From positions 1-39,386 of the forward strand of contig NZ_JAGGPJ010000030.1 of assembly GCF_018613875.1 (NCBI RefSeq): a stretch of 39,386 nucleotides of DNA, read 5' to 3'. This document shows, piece by piece, positions 8,461 through 16,536 of the stretch (position 1 is the stretch's first letter; each line of letters begins with the position of its first letter). This DNA comes from Arthrobacter sp. ISL-28 (GTDB lineage: Bacteria > Actinomycetota > Actinomycetes > Actinomycetales > Micrococcaceae). Below the pieces are notes generated by a model. That model made no database searches, was not told where the DNA came from, and was given only the letters and a program-made list of their open reading frames with translations. The translations under genes were made by a program, and so were the position numbers.

Positions 8461-9393
8461 ATGAATAGACAGAAGGCAGGCTTCGTGGGTCTGGGGCTCA
8501 TGGGGGCACCGATGGCCGCCAACCTGGTGAGGCGCGGTTGGACAGTTACGGCCTGGAACCGGTCGGCCGCAGCGCTGGACGAGTTTGAGCAGCTCGGGGG
8601 AGGGCGCGCCAGGGATGTGGAATCGCTCCGGGACGAGCCGCTGATCGTCTTCATGCTGCCGGACCTTGGCTTTATTGAGGAGGCGTCTGCAGGGCTGCTG
8701 GCCAGCTGGACGCAGTCCCCTCCGGCCGCCGGGACCGTGCTGGCGGTCATGAGCAGCGTCTCGCCGGCCGGAGTCCGGGACTTCAGGCGCAGGGTATGGG
8801 AGGTCAGCGCCGGCCGTGCATCCGTGGTGGATGCACCAGTCAGCGGCGGCACCACGGGTGCCATCGAGGGGACCCTGGCCATCATGGCAGGCGCGGACGA
8901 CGAGGCGGATTTCCAAAGGCTGCGGCCGCTGCTCGAGGCCGTGGGCGGCACCGTCCGGCGGCTGGGCCCGCTCGGTGCCGGATCGCTGGCGAAGGCCTGC
9001 AACCAGTTGATCGTGGGAACCACGACGGCGGCACTCGCCGAAGCGGCCGAACTCGCCGAACGCTCAGGCATTGACGCAGCCGCCCTCTATGAGGTCCTGT
9101 CCGGCGGGCTGGCGGGCAGCAGGGTGCTGGACCTCGTGGGCCCGCGGCTCGTGCAGAAGGACTACCGGCCGACGGGTCCCGCCAAGTTCATGCACAAGGA
9201 CCTTTCGTTCGTCGTCGAGTCGGCCGCCGCGGCGGGTGCCGCCATCCCCATGGCGACGGCCGGCGTCGAACTTTACGCGGAACTCACGCGGCAGGGGCTG
9301 GGCGACCTGGACCTGGCCGTTGTCCGCCAGACCATTTCCAATCTCAGCAACAGGACCGCGGCTGCCGCGGACGGAGGGACCATCACAGCATGA
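8461..9393 (+). CDS. NAD(P)-dependent beta-hydroxyacid dehydrogenase (3-hydroxyisobutyrate / tartronate-semialdehyde reductase family)
   Basis: Enzyme of 310 residues from the family that oxidises beta-hydroxyacids or reduces the matching semialdehydes. The N-terminal dinucleotide fold shows GFVGLGLMGAPMAANLVRRGW, the substrate-binding segment is VVDAPVSGGTTGAIEGTLAIMAG, and the catalytic Lys is in SLAKACNQLIVGTT; the all-helical C-terminal domain contains KFMHKDLSFVVE. The ATG at 8461 has GAGG eight bases upstream. It is first in a three-gene operon and overlaps the SDR gene by four bases (ATGA). The true substrate cannot be read from sequence; the operon suggests a sugar-acid derivative. 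Confidence 0.9.
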   Translation: MNRQKAGFVGLGLMGAPMAANLVRRGWTVTAWNRSAAALDEFEQLGGGRARDVESLRDEPLIVFMLPDLGFIEEASAGLLASWTQSPPAAGTVLAVMSSVSPAGVRDFRRRVWEVSAGRASVVDAPVSGGTTGAIEGTLAIMAGADDEADFQRLRPLLEAVGGTVRRLGPLGAGSLAKACNQLIVGTTTAALAEAAELAERSGIDAAALYEVLSGGLAGSRVLDLVGPRLVQKDYRPTGPAKFMHKDLSFVVESAAAAGAAIPMATAGVELYAELTRQGLGDLDLAVVRQTISNLSNRTAAAADGGTITA

Positions 9394-10160
9394 GTGCACT
9401 TTTTGACCTGACCGGGCGCATTGCCCTCGTCACCGGCTCCAGCCGCGGCATCGGAAACGCCTTGGCACGGGCCCTGGCGGACGCCGGCGCCACCGTGGTC
9501 CTGAACGGCATCACGCCCGCCAGGCTGAAGGCCGCAGAGGACTCCATGGCCGTGGACTACCCCGAGGGCCGGATCCGCAGCTGCGCATTCGACGTCACCA
9601 GCGACGCGGCCGCGGCCGAGGGCATTGCGTGGATTGAGGCCAACGTGGGCCCGCTGGACATCCTGGTGAACAACGCCGGCATCCAGCACCGCGTGCCCAT
9701 GCTGGAACTTGATGTCAGCGACTGGGAGCGCGTCATCTCCACCGATCTCACCAGCGCCTTCCTCGTCGGCCGGGAAGCAGCCCGGCACATGATCCCCCGG
9801 GGGAGCGGCAAGATCATCAACATCTGCTCCGTGCAGACCGACCTGGCGCGTCCCACGATTGCGCCGTACATCGCCGCCAAGGGCGGCCTCCGGAACCTGA
9901 CCCGCGCCATGACTGCTGAATGGGCGGCATCCGGACTGCAGATCAACGGCATCGCGCCGGGTTACATCCACACGGAAATGACCCAGAACCTGGTGGATGA
10001 CGAAGAGTTCAACTCGTGGATCCTGGGGCGGACGCCGGCCAACCGCTGGGGGACGGTTCAGGATCTGGCGGGACCCGCCGTCTGGCTGGCCTCCAGCGGT
10101 TCGGACTTCGTGAACGGCCAGACCATCTTCATCGACGGCGGCATGACGGTGGTGGTCTGA
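9390..10160 (+). CDS. idnO: SDR-family gluconate 5-dehydrogenase-like oxidoreductase
   Basis: Classical short-chain dehydrogenase of 256 residues. Cofactor motif TGSSRGIG near residue 16, structural NNAG, and a catalytic Ser147, Tyr160, Lys164 set (ICSVQT, PYIAAK) are all present, as is the C-terminal FVNGQTIFIDGGMTV. The 'DLTGRIALVTGSSRGIGNALARALA' style start, the IQHRVPML segment and YIHTEMTQ resemble IdnO/Gno enzymes, which reduce 5-keto-D-gluconate to D-gluconate. The gene is coupled at both ends: ATGA overlap with the upstream gene and TGATG overlap with the idonate dehydrogenase gene. That partner supports the 5-keto-gluconate assignment, though SDR specificity is hard to call from sequence. 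Confidence 0.88.
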   Translation: MSALFDLTGRIALVTGSSRGIGNALARALADAGATVVLNGITPARLKAAEDSMAVDYPEGRIRSCAFDVTSDAAAAEGIAWIEANVGPLDILVNNAGIQHRVPMLELDVSDWERVISTDLTSAFLVGREAARHMIPRGSGKIINICSVQTDLARPTIAPYIAAKGGLRNLTRAMTAEWAASGLQINGIAPGYIHTEMTQNLVDDEEFNSWILGRTPANRWGTVQDLAGPAVWLASSGSDFVNGQTIFIDGGMTVVV

Positions 10161-11248
10161 TGGCACCAACAATTCAGTACGCGGAACTGCCGCCCACCGC
10201 ACCCGCGGTCGTGGCCCATGCCGCCGGCGACCTGAGGCTGGAAAATTTGGCGCTTACGGCCCCGGCAGCGGATGAAGCCGTGGTGGAAGTGGCCTTCGGG
10301 GGCATCTGCGGTTCTGACCTCCACTACTGGCGGAACGGCGCCGCCGGTGAATCCGTGCTCAAGGCACCCATGGTTCTCGGCCACGAAGTCGCAGGGACGG
10401 TGGTCCGGCCGGCGGCCGACGGGGGCGGCCCCTCGGCCGGCACTCCGGTGGCAGTGCATCCGGCCACTCCGGCGCCGGGCGCTGCCCGGTACCCGGCGGA
10501 CCGGCCCAACCTGTCGCCCAGCTGCACTTACCTGGGCAGTGCGGCACGGTTCCCCCACACGAACGGCGCCTTCAGCCGCTATGTGAACCTTCCCGCGCGA
10601 ATGCTCCGGGCCCTTCCGGGGACCGTCGATCTCAGGACGGCGGCGCTGATCGAGCCCGCCAGCGTTGCCTGGCATGCCGTGGCCCGCGCAGGGGACGTGG
10701 CCGGCAAGACTGCCCTGGTGATCGGCTGCGGCCCGATAGGCGCCCTCGCCGTGGCCGTGCTGAAACGGGCAGGGGCAGCACGGATTGTCGCCGTGGACAT
10801 GCATGCGAAGCCGCTCGAGATCGCCGCGGCCGTGGGCGCGGATGAAGTCCTCACCGCCGCGGACGCTGACGCCATCGCCGCAGTCGAGGCGGACGTGGTC
10901 ATCGAATCCTCCGGCAGCCACCAAGGCCTGGCCTCCGCCATCACGGGTGCAGTGCGTGGCGGCATCGTGGTGATGGTCGGACTGCTTCCGTCAGGCCCGC
11001 AACCCGTCCTGATTTCGCTGGCCATTACCCGCGAACTCGAGCTCCGCGGGTCGTTCCGGTTCAATGACGAAATCGATGAGGTCATTGAGGCGCTTGCTGA
11101 CGGATCGCTGGAGATCGGACCGGTGGTCACCCATGAGTACCCGGTGCAGCAGGCCCTCGAAGCCTTCGCGGTGGCGCGCAACTCGGCCGAATCAGGGAAG
11201 GTGCTGCTGGATTTCCGGGCCACCGCAATTCCCGCGGGAGAAGCCTAG
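10160..11248 (+). CDS. idnD: L-idonate 5-dehydrogenase-like zinc alcohol dehydrogenase
   Basis: Medium-chain dehydrogenase of 362 residues that would oxidise L-idonate to 5-keto-D-gluconate. Catalytic zinc ligands are visible: Cys50 in GGICGSDLHYW and His75-Glu76 in LGHEVAG. The Rossmann motif GCGPIGALAVAVLKRAGA follows near residue 190. The stretch LGSAARFPHTNGAFSRY closely resembles the matching part of Escherichia coli IdnD, the best support for this name. Unusually, the loop that binds the structural zinc has only one of four usual cysteines. Its ATG overlaps the SDR stop (TGATG). Its 3' end overlaps the convergent GntR gene by four bases. Confidence 0.88.
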   Translation: MAPTIQYAELPPTAPAVVAHAAGDLRLENLALTAPAADEAVVEVAFGGICGSDLHYWRNGAAGESVLKAPMVLGHEVAGTVVRPAADGGGPSAGTPVAVHPATPAPGAARYPADRPNLSPSCTYLGSAARFPHTNGAFSRYVNLPARMLRALPGTVDLRTAALIEPASVAWHAVARAGDVAGKTALVIGCGPIGALAVAVLKRAGAARIVAVDMHAKPLEIAAAVGADEVLTAADADAIAAVEADVVIESSGSHQGLASAITGAVRGGIVVMVGLLPSGPQPVLISLAITRELELRGSFRFNDEIDEVIEALADGSLEIGPVVTHEYPVQQALEAFAVARNSAESGKVLLDFRATAIPAGEA

Positions 11249-11985
11249 GCGGAGTGCTGGCGCCGTTGCACAGGTACAAAAACCCGCGGCTGCTCGACCC
11301 AGACCGGCTCCATTTCGGCGATCGTTCGACGCATTATTCTGTTCGCGGCCTCGCGGGCTTCCGCTGCATTGCCGACGTAAATAGCTTCGGCCACATCAAG
11401 ATGCCACTGCAGCGTGAGGTCCCGGGGGCGGTCCGGCATCAACCCGTGCACAGTCCGGCCGGTCAGGGTTTCGGCCACCTGCCCCACCAGGTTGGCGAAC
11501 ATCTCGTTGCCGGAGCCGCTGAGCAGGAGGGAGTGGAAGTGGATGTCCAGTTCCAGGAAGCGGTGCACGTCACCGGCTTTGCCCGCGTCGCGCATGGCGA
11601 GGGCCACATCGAGAAGCTCCTGGCGGAGCTCGGCCGGGGCGTTGACCGCGGCAAGTTCAGCCGCCACCGGTTCGACGGCGGCGCGCAGCTCGGCGAGTGA
11701 GCGCAGCTGGGCGCCGCGGCCTTCGCCGGCGAGCCGCCAGCGGATCACCAGCGGATCGAAAGGATTCCAGCGGTGGGGCGGGAGGACCCTGATGCCCACC
11801 CGCTTGGTGGTCTCCACGAGTCCCAGGGACTGCAGCACGCGCACGGCTTCCCGGATCACTGACCGGGATACTTTGAGCTCGTCCTCCAGTTGCTCCGCGA
11901 GCATGATATGCCCTGCAGGCAGGCTGCCGCTCACGATCCTGGTTCCCAGGTTCTCGACGGCGCGGTGATGGAGGCTGGTCGACAT
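11245..11985 (-). CDS. GntR-family regulator with FCD domain
   Basis: Regulator of 246 residues. The N-terminal winged helix (VENLGTRIVSGSLPAGHIMLAEQLEDELKVSRSVIREAVRVLQSLGLVE) is the GntR type, and the C-terminal all-helical FCD domain shows ELRAAVEPVAAELAA, LDIHFHSLLLSGSGNEMFANLV and a metal-binding-type His in LQWHLDVAEAI. FCD regulators usually sense organic acids and sugar acids; gluconate-type ligands are common. I chose ATG 11985 (MSTSLHH) because TATGCT ends seven bases upstream, fitting a leaderless start; an ATG at 11997 is the alternative. Neither has a ribosome site. It faces the idnD operon tail to tail and is divergent from gnd, so it may control either. Confidence 0.93.
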   Translation of the reverse strand: MSTSLHHRAVENLGTRIVSGSLPAGHIMLAEQLEDELKVSRSVIREAVRVLQSLGLVETTKRVGIRVLPPHRWNPFDPLVIRWRLAGEGRGAQLRSLAELRAAVEPVAAELAAVNAPAELRQELLDVALAMRDAGKAGDVHRFLELDIHFHSLLLSGSGNEMFANLVGQVAETLTGRTVHGLMPDRPRDLTLQWHLDVAEAIYVGNAAEAREAANRIMRRTIAEMEPVWVEQPRVFVPVQRRQHSA

Positions 11986-12204
11986 ATTGGTAAGCATAGT
12001 GGGGCGGGCGGCCGGCCCTGCCCCAGCCGGCACGCCGGTGGGCCCGGCCCCTTAGACTCTTTGTGACGCAATTGCTTCCACTGAGTGGGCTCCCCCTTTT
12101 CCCGGGGCTTCGGAATATATATGCTTTATTCACACCCACTTTTTCTTTAAGCGTGTTCCGCAGGACGTGCGGGACCCATTGCACAGAAATGAATTGGAGT
12201 TTTG

Positions 12205-13641
12205 ATGTCAGCACACATCGGTGTCACCGGCCTTGCGGTAATGGGCGCCAACTTGGCCCGCAACCTCGCCCGGAATGGCTTCACCGTTGCCCTGCACAAC
12301 CGGTCCGTTGAGAAGACCGATACGCTGCTGGAAAAGCACGGCCATGAGGGCGACTTCGTCCGGACTGAAAGCCTCGAGGAACTGGTTAACTCACTGGAGA
12401 AGCCGCGCCGCGTCCTGATCATGGTCAAGGCCGGCAAGCCGGTCGACTCCGTGATCGAGCAGCTCGAGCCGCTGCTGGAGGCGGGCGACATCATCATTGA
12501 CGCCGGCAACTCCCACTACGAGGACACCCGCCGCCGGGAGGCAGCCCTCGCCAAGAAGGACCTGCACTTCGTGGGCATCGGTGTTTCCGGCGGTGAGGAA
12601 GGTGCCCTGAACGGTCCGTCCATCATGCCCGGCGGTTCCAAGGAGTCCTACGACGCCCTCGGCCCGCTGCTTGAGAAGATCGCAGCTCACGTCGACGGCA
12701 AGCCCTGCTGCGCCTGGATCGGCACCGACGGCGCCGGCCACTTCGTCAAGATGGTCCACAACGGCATCGAGTACGCCGACATGCAGGTCATCGGCGAAGC
12801 GTTCGACCTGCTGCGCTCAGGCGCCGGCATCGAGCCCGCCGAGCAGTCCAAGATCTTCGCCGAGTGGAACAAGGGCGAACTCGCCTCCTTCCTGATTGAA
12901 ATCTCCGCCGAGGTCCTGGGCCACGTCGACGGCCGCACGGGCAAGCCGTTCGTCGACGTCGTGGTCGACGCGGCAGGCCAGAAGGGCACTGGCCGCTGGA
13001 CCGTCATCTCCGCCCTTGAGCTGGGATCCCCGACGTCGGGCATCGCAGAGTCGGTCTTCGCCCGCGCCCTGTCCTCCCAAGCCGACCAGCGCAAGCTGGC
13101 CCAGGAGCTACTCGCCGGTGAAGAAATCAACGTCGAGGTTCCCGAGACGTTCGTTGAGGATGTCCGTCAGGCGCTGTACGCCTCCAAGCTGGTTTCCTAC
13201 GCCCAGGGCCTGGACATGCTGACCTCTGCAGCCACTGAATACGGCTGGGACCTGAAGCTGGACGAGATCGCTTCACTGTGGCGCGGCGGCTGCATCATCC
13301 GTGCCGAACTGCTTAAGGAGATCACCAAGGCTTACGCCGCGGATGAGAAGCCGGCCAACCTGCTGTTCGCCCCGGCATTCACCAAGGCCATCGCCGAGGT
13401 GCTGCCGGCTTGGCGCCGCGTGGTTTCCACCGCTGTCCAGCTGGGCATCCCGGTGCCGGTGTTCTCCTCCTCCCTGGCCTACTACGACGGACTGCGCCGC
13501 AAGCGCCTCCCGGCCGCCGTGATCCAGGGCCAGCGTGACCTGTTCGGAGCCCACACCTACGGCCGCGTCGACGCCGAGGGAACGTTCCACACCCTGTGGG
13601 GCGAGGACAAGTCCGAGATCGAGGCCGTGGACACCCACTAG
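12205..13641 (+). CDS. gnd: 6-phosphogluconate dehydrogenase (decarboxylating)
   Basis: Pentose phosphate pathway enzyme converting 6-phosphogluconate to ribulose 5-phosphate, CO2 and NAD(P)H. The 478 residues match the long, homodimeric form. N-terminal Rossmann motif GLAVMGANLARNLARNGF with HNRS, substrate residues in GVSGGEEGALNGPSIMPGG, catalytic Lys in HFVKMVHNGIEYADMQ, and the family signature DAAGQKGTGRWT are all visible. The ATG at 12205 has GGAG five bases upstream. It is divergent from the GntR gene across about 220 bases that contain an AT-rich patch (ATATATATGC near 12115) suitable for a promoter. An 18-bp terminator follows. It is the exit for gluconate made by the idonate and keto-gluconate enzymes upstream. 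Confidence 0.97.
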   Translation: MSAHIGVTGLAVMGANLARNLARNGFTVALHNRSVEKTDTLLEKHGHEGDFVRTESLEELVNSLEKPRRVLIMVKAGKPVDSVIEQLEPLLEAGDIIIDAGNSHYEDTRRREAALAKKDLHFVGIGVSGGEEGALNGPSIMPGGSKESYDALGPLLEKIAAHVDGKPCCAWIGTDGAGHFVKMVHNGIEYADMQVIGEAFDLLRSGAGIEPAEQSKIFAEWNKGELASFLIEISAEVLGHVDGRTGKPFVDVVVDAAGQKGTGRWTVISALELGSPTSGIAESVFARALSSQADQRKLAQELLAGEEINVEVPETFVEDVRQALYASKLVSYAQGLDMLTSAATEYGWDLKLDEIASLWRGGCIIRAELLKEITKAYAADEKPANLLFAPAFTKAIAEVLPAWRRVVSTAVQLGIPVPVFSSSLAYYDGLRRKRLPAAVIQGQRDLFGAHTYGRVDAEGTFHTLWGEDKSEIEAVDTH

Positions 13642-13672
13642 CCACGGCTGACGGCCGGAACGGTCTAACGGG

Positions 13673-13716
13673 AAAGGCCGGCGCTTCCCCGATACTCTGG
13701 GGAAGCGCCGGCCTTT
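13673..13716. terminator. Perfect 18-bp terminator after gnd
   Basis: AAAGGCCGGCGCTTCCCC (13673-13690) pairs perfectly with GGGGAAGCGCCGGCCTTT (13699-13716) around an eight-base loop, followed by GTCTG. It begins 31 bases after the gnd stop. Confidence 0.92.
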
Positions 13717-13866
13717 GTCTGTCCGGCGCCAACTGTTCCGCCGAGCACCGTCCCCAATTTCGGCGCGCCCCAAGACGCGCTGTCCGGTGGGGCAGGGGCG
13801 CGGCGGCGATCCTGCCCCACCGGGTGTACGAGCCGCGGTCATGGCCGTCCTCAAACGCGTCGCGCG

Positions 13867-13895
13867 CTGACATCGTTGGGAGCCGGTTGTAGGAT
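13867..13895 (+). promoter_or_regulatory. Promoter of the VOC gene
   Basis: CTGACA (13867-13872), 17 bases, TAGGAT (13890-13895) is close to the sigma-A consensus. The -10 ends six bases before the ATG at 13902, which has no ribosome site, so transcription should begin at or next to the start codon. Confidence 0.65.
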
Positions 13896-13901
13896 TCCGG
13901 C

Positions 13902-14261
13902 ATGGCTATCGCACGCTTCCCAGGACTCGTTATTGACTGCCCTGACGCCGGGGCCCTCGCGGCCTTTTACGGTGCATTGCTCGGCTGGAAGGTGAAAGCT
14001 GACCCTACTTGGGCCGAGATCCGTCCTGACGATGGCAGCGACTGCATTTCGTTTCAACAGATCGAGAGCTACAGGGCGCCGGAGTGGCCAAGTCAGACCA
14101 TTCCCCAGCAGATGCATCTCGACCTGATGGTGGAGGACCTGGACGAAGGTGAGAAAGCGGTGATCGCCCTGGGCGGCACCAAAGCGGACACTCAGCCCGG
14201 CACAACGTTCCGCATCTTCCTCGACCCCGCTAGCCATCCGTTCTGCCTCTGCGTGGACTGA
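13902..14261 (+). CDS. VOC-family (glyoxalase-like) protein
   Basis: Single-domain vicinal oxygen chelate protein of 119 residues. The first half-module is PGLVIDCPDAGALAAFYGALLGWKV...WAEIRPDDGSDCISFQQI and the second is MHLDLMVEDLDEGEKAVIALGGTKADT...FRIFLDPASHPFCLCVD. The pattern of AFYGALLGW and DPASHPFCL is that of the Glyoxalase_6 group, common and mostly uncharacterised in actinobacteria; possible roles include resistance or small-molecule conversion. The His in MHLDL is the likely metal ligand. Transcribed alone from a strong promoter with a leaderless start. It converges with cysE. Confidence 0.88.
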   Translation: MAIARFPGLVIDCPDAGALAAFYGALLGWKVKADPTWAEIRPDDGSDCISFQQIESYRAPEWPSQTIPQQMHLDLMVEDLDEGEKAVIALGGTKADTQPGTTFRIFLDPASHPFCLCVD

Positions 14262-14291
14262 GCACACCCGCGTGACGAAGGGCAGTTCTGC

Positions 14292-14876
14292 TCAGATCCG
14301 GTACTCGATGTAATACTCGGCCGGGTCCACTGCGGGCTTGGTCTCACGCTGGGCGTCGCGGTGGCGCCAGCTTGCGGGGACGCCGGTCACGATTGATTCA
14401 GGCGGGGCATCCTTCACGACAACGGCGTTCGCTCCCACGGCGCTGTCATAGCCGATGGTGATGGGGCCGAGGATTTTGGCACCGGCACCGATCGTGACAC
14501 GGTCTCCGATGGTGGGATGGCGCTTCACCTTCGCCAGCGAGCGACCGCCGAGGGTCACGCCGTGGTAGATCATCACGTCTTCCCCGATCTCCGCCGTTTC
14601 ACCAATGACGACGCCCATGCCGTGGTCGATGAAGAACCGCCGGCCGATGGTGGCGCCGGGATGGATTTCGATGCCGGTCAGGAACCGCGCCAGCTGCGAA
14701 ATCAGACGCGCGGGAAATCGCAGTGACGGGTTCTGCCACAGTCTGTGGGTCAGCCGGTGTGCCCAGATGGCGTGAAGCCCGGAATAGGCGAAAAAGTTCT
14801 CAAAAGAACCTCGAGCCGCCGGGTCGTGGGACCGGGCGGCGTCGAGGTCTTCCTTAAGTCTTGCGAAAAAGCCCAC
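14292..14876 (-). CDS. cysE: Serine O-acetyltransferase
   Basis: Catalyses acetylation of L-serine by acetyl-CoA, the first step of cysteine synthesis. The 194 residues match the short EpsC/CysE form without the long N-terminal domain. A short helical N-terminus (FARLKEDLDAARSHDPAARG) is followed by a left-handed beta helix of hexapeptide repeats: IEIHPGATIGRRFFIDHGMGVVIG, ETAEIGEDVMIYHGVTLGG, HPTIGDRVTIGAGAKILGPITIG. The catalytic His residues are in FIDHG and IYHGVTLGG. The start is GTG at 14876. It lies 41 bases after cysK in the same direction, forming a two-gene cysteine operon, and its C-terminus (EYYIEYRI) should bind CysK in a cysteine synthase complex, since it ends in Ile as the family requires. 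Confidence 0.95.
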   Translation of the reverse strand: MGFFARLKEDLDAARSHDPAARGSFENFFAYSGLHAIWAHRLTHRLWQNPSLRFPARLISQLARFLTGIEIHPGATIGRRFFIDHGMGVVIGETAEIGEDVMIYHGVTLGGRSLAKVKRHPTIGDRVTIGAGAKILGPITIGYDSAVGANAVVVKDAPPESIVTGVPASWRHRDAQRETKPAVDPAEYYIEYRI

Positions 14877-14917
14877 AAAGATCTTTCTACAGGAATCGGG
14901 GACGGGCAGGTTAAGGC

Positions 14918-15853
14918 CTAGCCCCGGATGTCGTCATAGAGGACGGTGGAGATGTAACGCTCGCCGAAGTCGCAGACGACAGCAACGATCAGCTTGCCGG
15001 CGTTCTCCGGGCGCTTGGCGAGTTCCAGCGCACCCCAGACGATGGCTCCGGAGGAAATGCCGCCGAGGATGCCTTCCTTGATGCCGAGATCCCGTGCCAC
15101 TGCCACCGACTCCTCCAGGGTGGCGTCCAGCACCTCGTCGTAGACGTTGGTGTCCAGGAGCTCCGGAATGAAGTTGGCGCCGAGGCCCTGAATCTTGTGC
15201 GGGCCCGGGGCTCCACCATTGAGGATGGGGGAGTCCTTCGGTTCCACGGCCACGATCTGGACGTTCGGGTTGCGCTCCTTCAGGACCTGGCCCACGCCGG
15301 TGATGGTTCCGCCGGTCCCGATGCCGGAGACGAAGATGTCCACCTTGCCCTCGGTGTCGGCCCAGATTTCCTCGGCCGTGGTGGTGCGGTGGATCTCCGG
15401 GTTGGCTTCGTTGGCGAACTGCTGGGCCCAGATGGAGTTTTCCGTGTTGGCCACGATTTCCTGGGCCTTCTCCACGGCGCCGCGCATGCCTTCAGAGCCC
15501 GGGGTCAGCACGATTTCGGCGCCAAAGGCGCGCAGCATGACACGGCGTTCCGTGGACATGGTTTCGGGCATGGTCAGAATGACCTTGTAGCCGCGTGCTG
15601 CACCCACCATGGCCAGGGCGATGCCGGTGTTGCCGGACGTACCTTCAACGATGGTTCCGCCGGGCTTGAGCGCTCCGGACTTCTCGGCAGCGTCGATGAT
15701 GGCGACGCCGATGCGGTCCTTGACGCTGTTGGCCGGGTTGTAGAACTCGAGCTTGACGGCAACCGTGGCGTCGAGGCTTTCAGTCAGCCGGTTAAGCCTG
15801 ACCAGCGGAGTGCCGCCGACCAGCTGCGTTACATCGTCGTAGATCCGTGCCAT
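14918..15853 (-). CDS. cysK: Cysteine synthase A (O-acetylserine sulfhydrylase)
   Basis: PLP enzyme of 311 residues that replaces the acetyl group of O-acetylserine with sulfide. The PLP-binding Lys is Lys45 in NPANSVKDRIG. The substrate loop EGTSGNTGIALA, the phosphate-binding GIGTGGTITGVG and the C-terminal SSGAIVWGAL are canonical. The ATG at 15853 lacks a strong ribosome site; the bases just upstream (GGCGTAAG, 15864-15857) can pair with CTTACGCC at 15910-15903 in the leader. It precedes cysE by 41 bases. Sulfur regulation is likely but no known regulator box was recognised. Confidence 0.97.
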   Translation of the reverse strand: MARIYDDVTQLVGGTPLVRLNRLTESLDATVAVKLEFYNPANSVKDRIGVAIIDAAEKSGALKPGGTIVEGTSGNTGIALAMVGAARGYKVILTMPETMSTERRVMLRAFGAEIVLTPGSEGMRGAVEKAQEIVANTENSIWAQQFANEANPEIHRTTTAEEIWADTEGKVDIFVSGIGTGGTITGVGQVLKERNPNVQIVAVEPKDSPILNGGAPGPHKIQGLGANFIPELLDTNVYDEVLDATLEESVAVARDLGIKEGILGGISSGAIVWGALELAKRPENAGKLIVAVVCDFGERYISTVLYDDIRG

Positions 15854-15856
15854 GTA

Positions 15857-15910
15857 CTTACGCCTATCTCTCAGGAGGGAATACTTTGGTCAGCCTAACG
15901 AGGGCGTAAG
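15857..15910 (-). promoter_or_regulatory. Inverted repeat around the cysK 5' region
   Basis: CTTACGCC and GGCGTAAG (8 bp, perfect) flank 38 bases directly upstream of the cysK start. If transcription begins before 15910, the RNA could fold and cover the translation start; if not, the repeat could be a regulator site. Nothing here decides between these. Confidence 0.4.
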
Positions 15911-15918
15911 CACCGCTG

Positions 15919-16443
15919 CTAAGCATTAAGCCATGCAGAGTAATATTTCCGGGCCTTGGCCAGCTTCGGGTTGATGATCACCTGGCAGTAACCCTGTTCG
16001 GGGAACTTGGCGTAGTAGTTCTGGTGGACGGATTCGGCCGGATAGAAAACCGGAAGCCGGCTTACCTCGGTCACGATCGGATGCGACCAGAGGGCCTGGT
16101 TGCGGTCAATCGCGTCCTCAAAGAGGATCTTTTCCTCTGTCGTCTGGTAGAACATGGACGATCGGTACTGCGTACCGACGTCGTACCCCTGGCGGTTGAG
16201 CGTGGTGGGGTCGTGCAGTGCGAAGAACATGTCCAGGATGACTTCCGGCGGGATGACGTCCTCGTCGAAGGTGACCGCCACGACCTCCGCGTGACCGGTG
16301 ATCCCTGAGCAGACCGAGTAGTAGTCGGGGTTTCGTTCGTGTCCGCCGGTATATCCCGAGACGACGGACTGCACACCCTTCGTTTTCTGGTAGACGGCGT
16401 CCAGGCACCAGAAGCAGCCTCCGCCAAGCACAAAAGTTTTCAT
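15919..16443 (-). CDS. msrA: Peptide-methionine (S)-S-oxide reductase
   Basis: Repairs oxidised methionine in the cytosol. The 174 residues match MsrA. The active-site GGGCFWCLDAVYQ (catalytic Cys10, second Cys13) is at the extreme N-terminus. The core SGYTGGHERNPDYYSVCSGITGHAEVVAVTFD, FFALHDPTTLNRQGYDVGTQYRS and the C-terminal YCQVIINPKLAK follow. A further Cys in GYCQVI may serve as the resolving residue. The ATG at 16443 has AAGAGG very close upstream. It reads toward the cysK promoter, with 65 bases between, and is divergent from the Nif3-like gene. Confidence 0.97.
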   Translation of the reverse strand: MKTFVLGGGCFWCLDAVYQKTKGVQSVVSGYTGGHERNPDYYSVCSGITGHAEVVAVTFDEDVIPPEVILDMFFALHDPTTLNRQGYDVGTQYRSSMFYQTTEEKILFEDAIDRNQALWSHPIVTEVSRLPVFYPAESVHQNYYAKFPEQGYCQVIINPKLAKARKYYSAWLNA

Positions 16444-16536
16444 GTCCTCTTCAATGGTTGAGGCGCGCCGATGATTCCCTTGGTCACACTACGCGTGCCA
16501 ACTGCGGCAGGCCAGCCGCGCCTATAAGGTAAAAAC

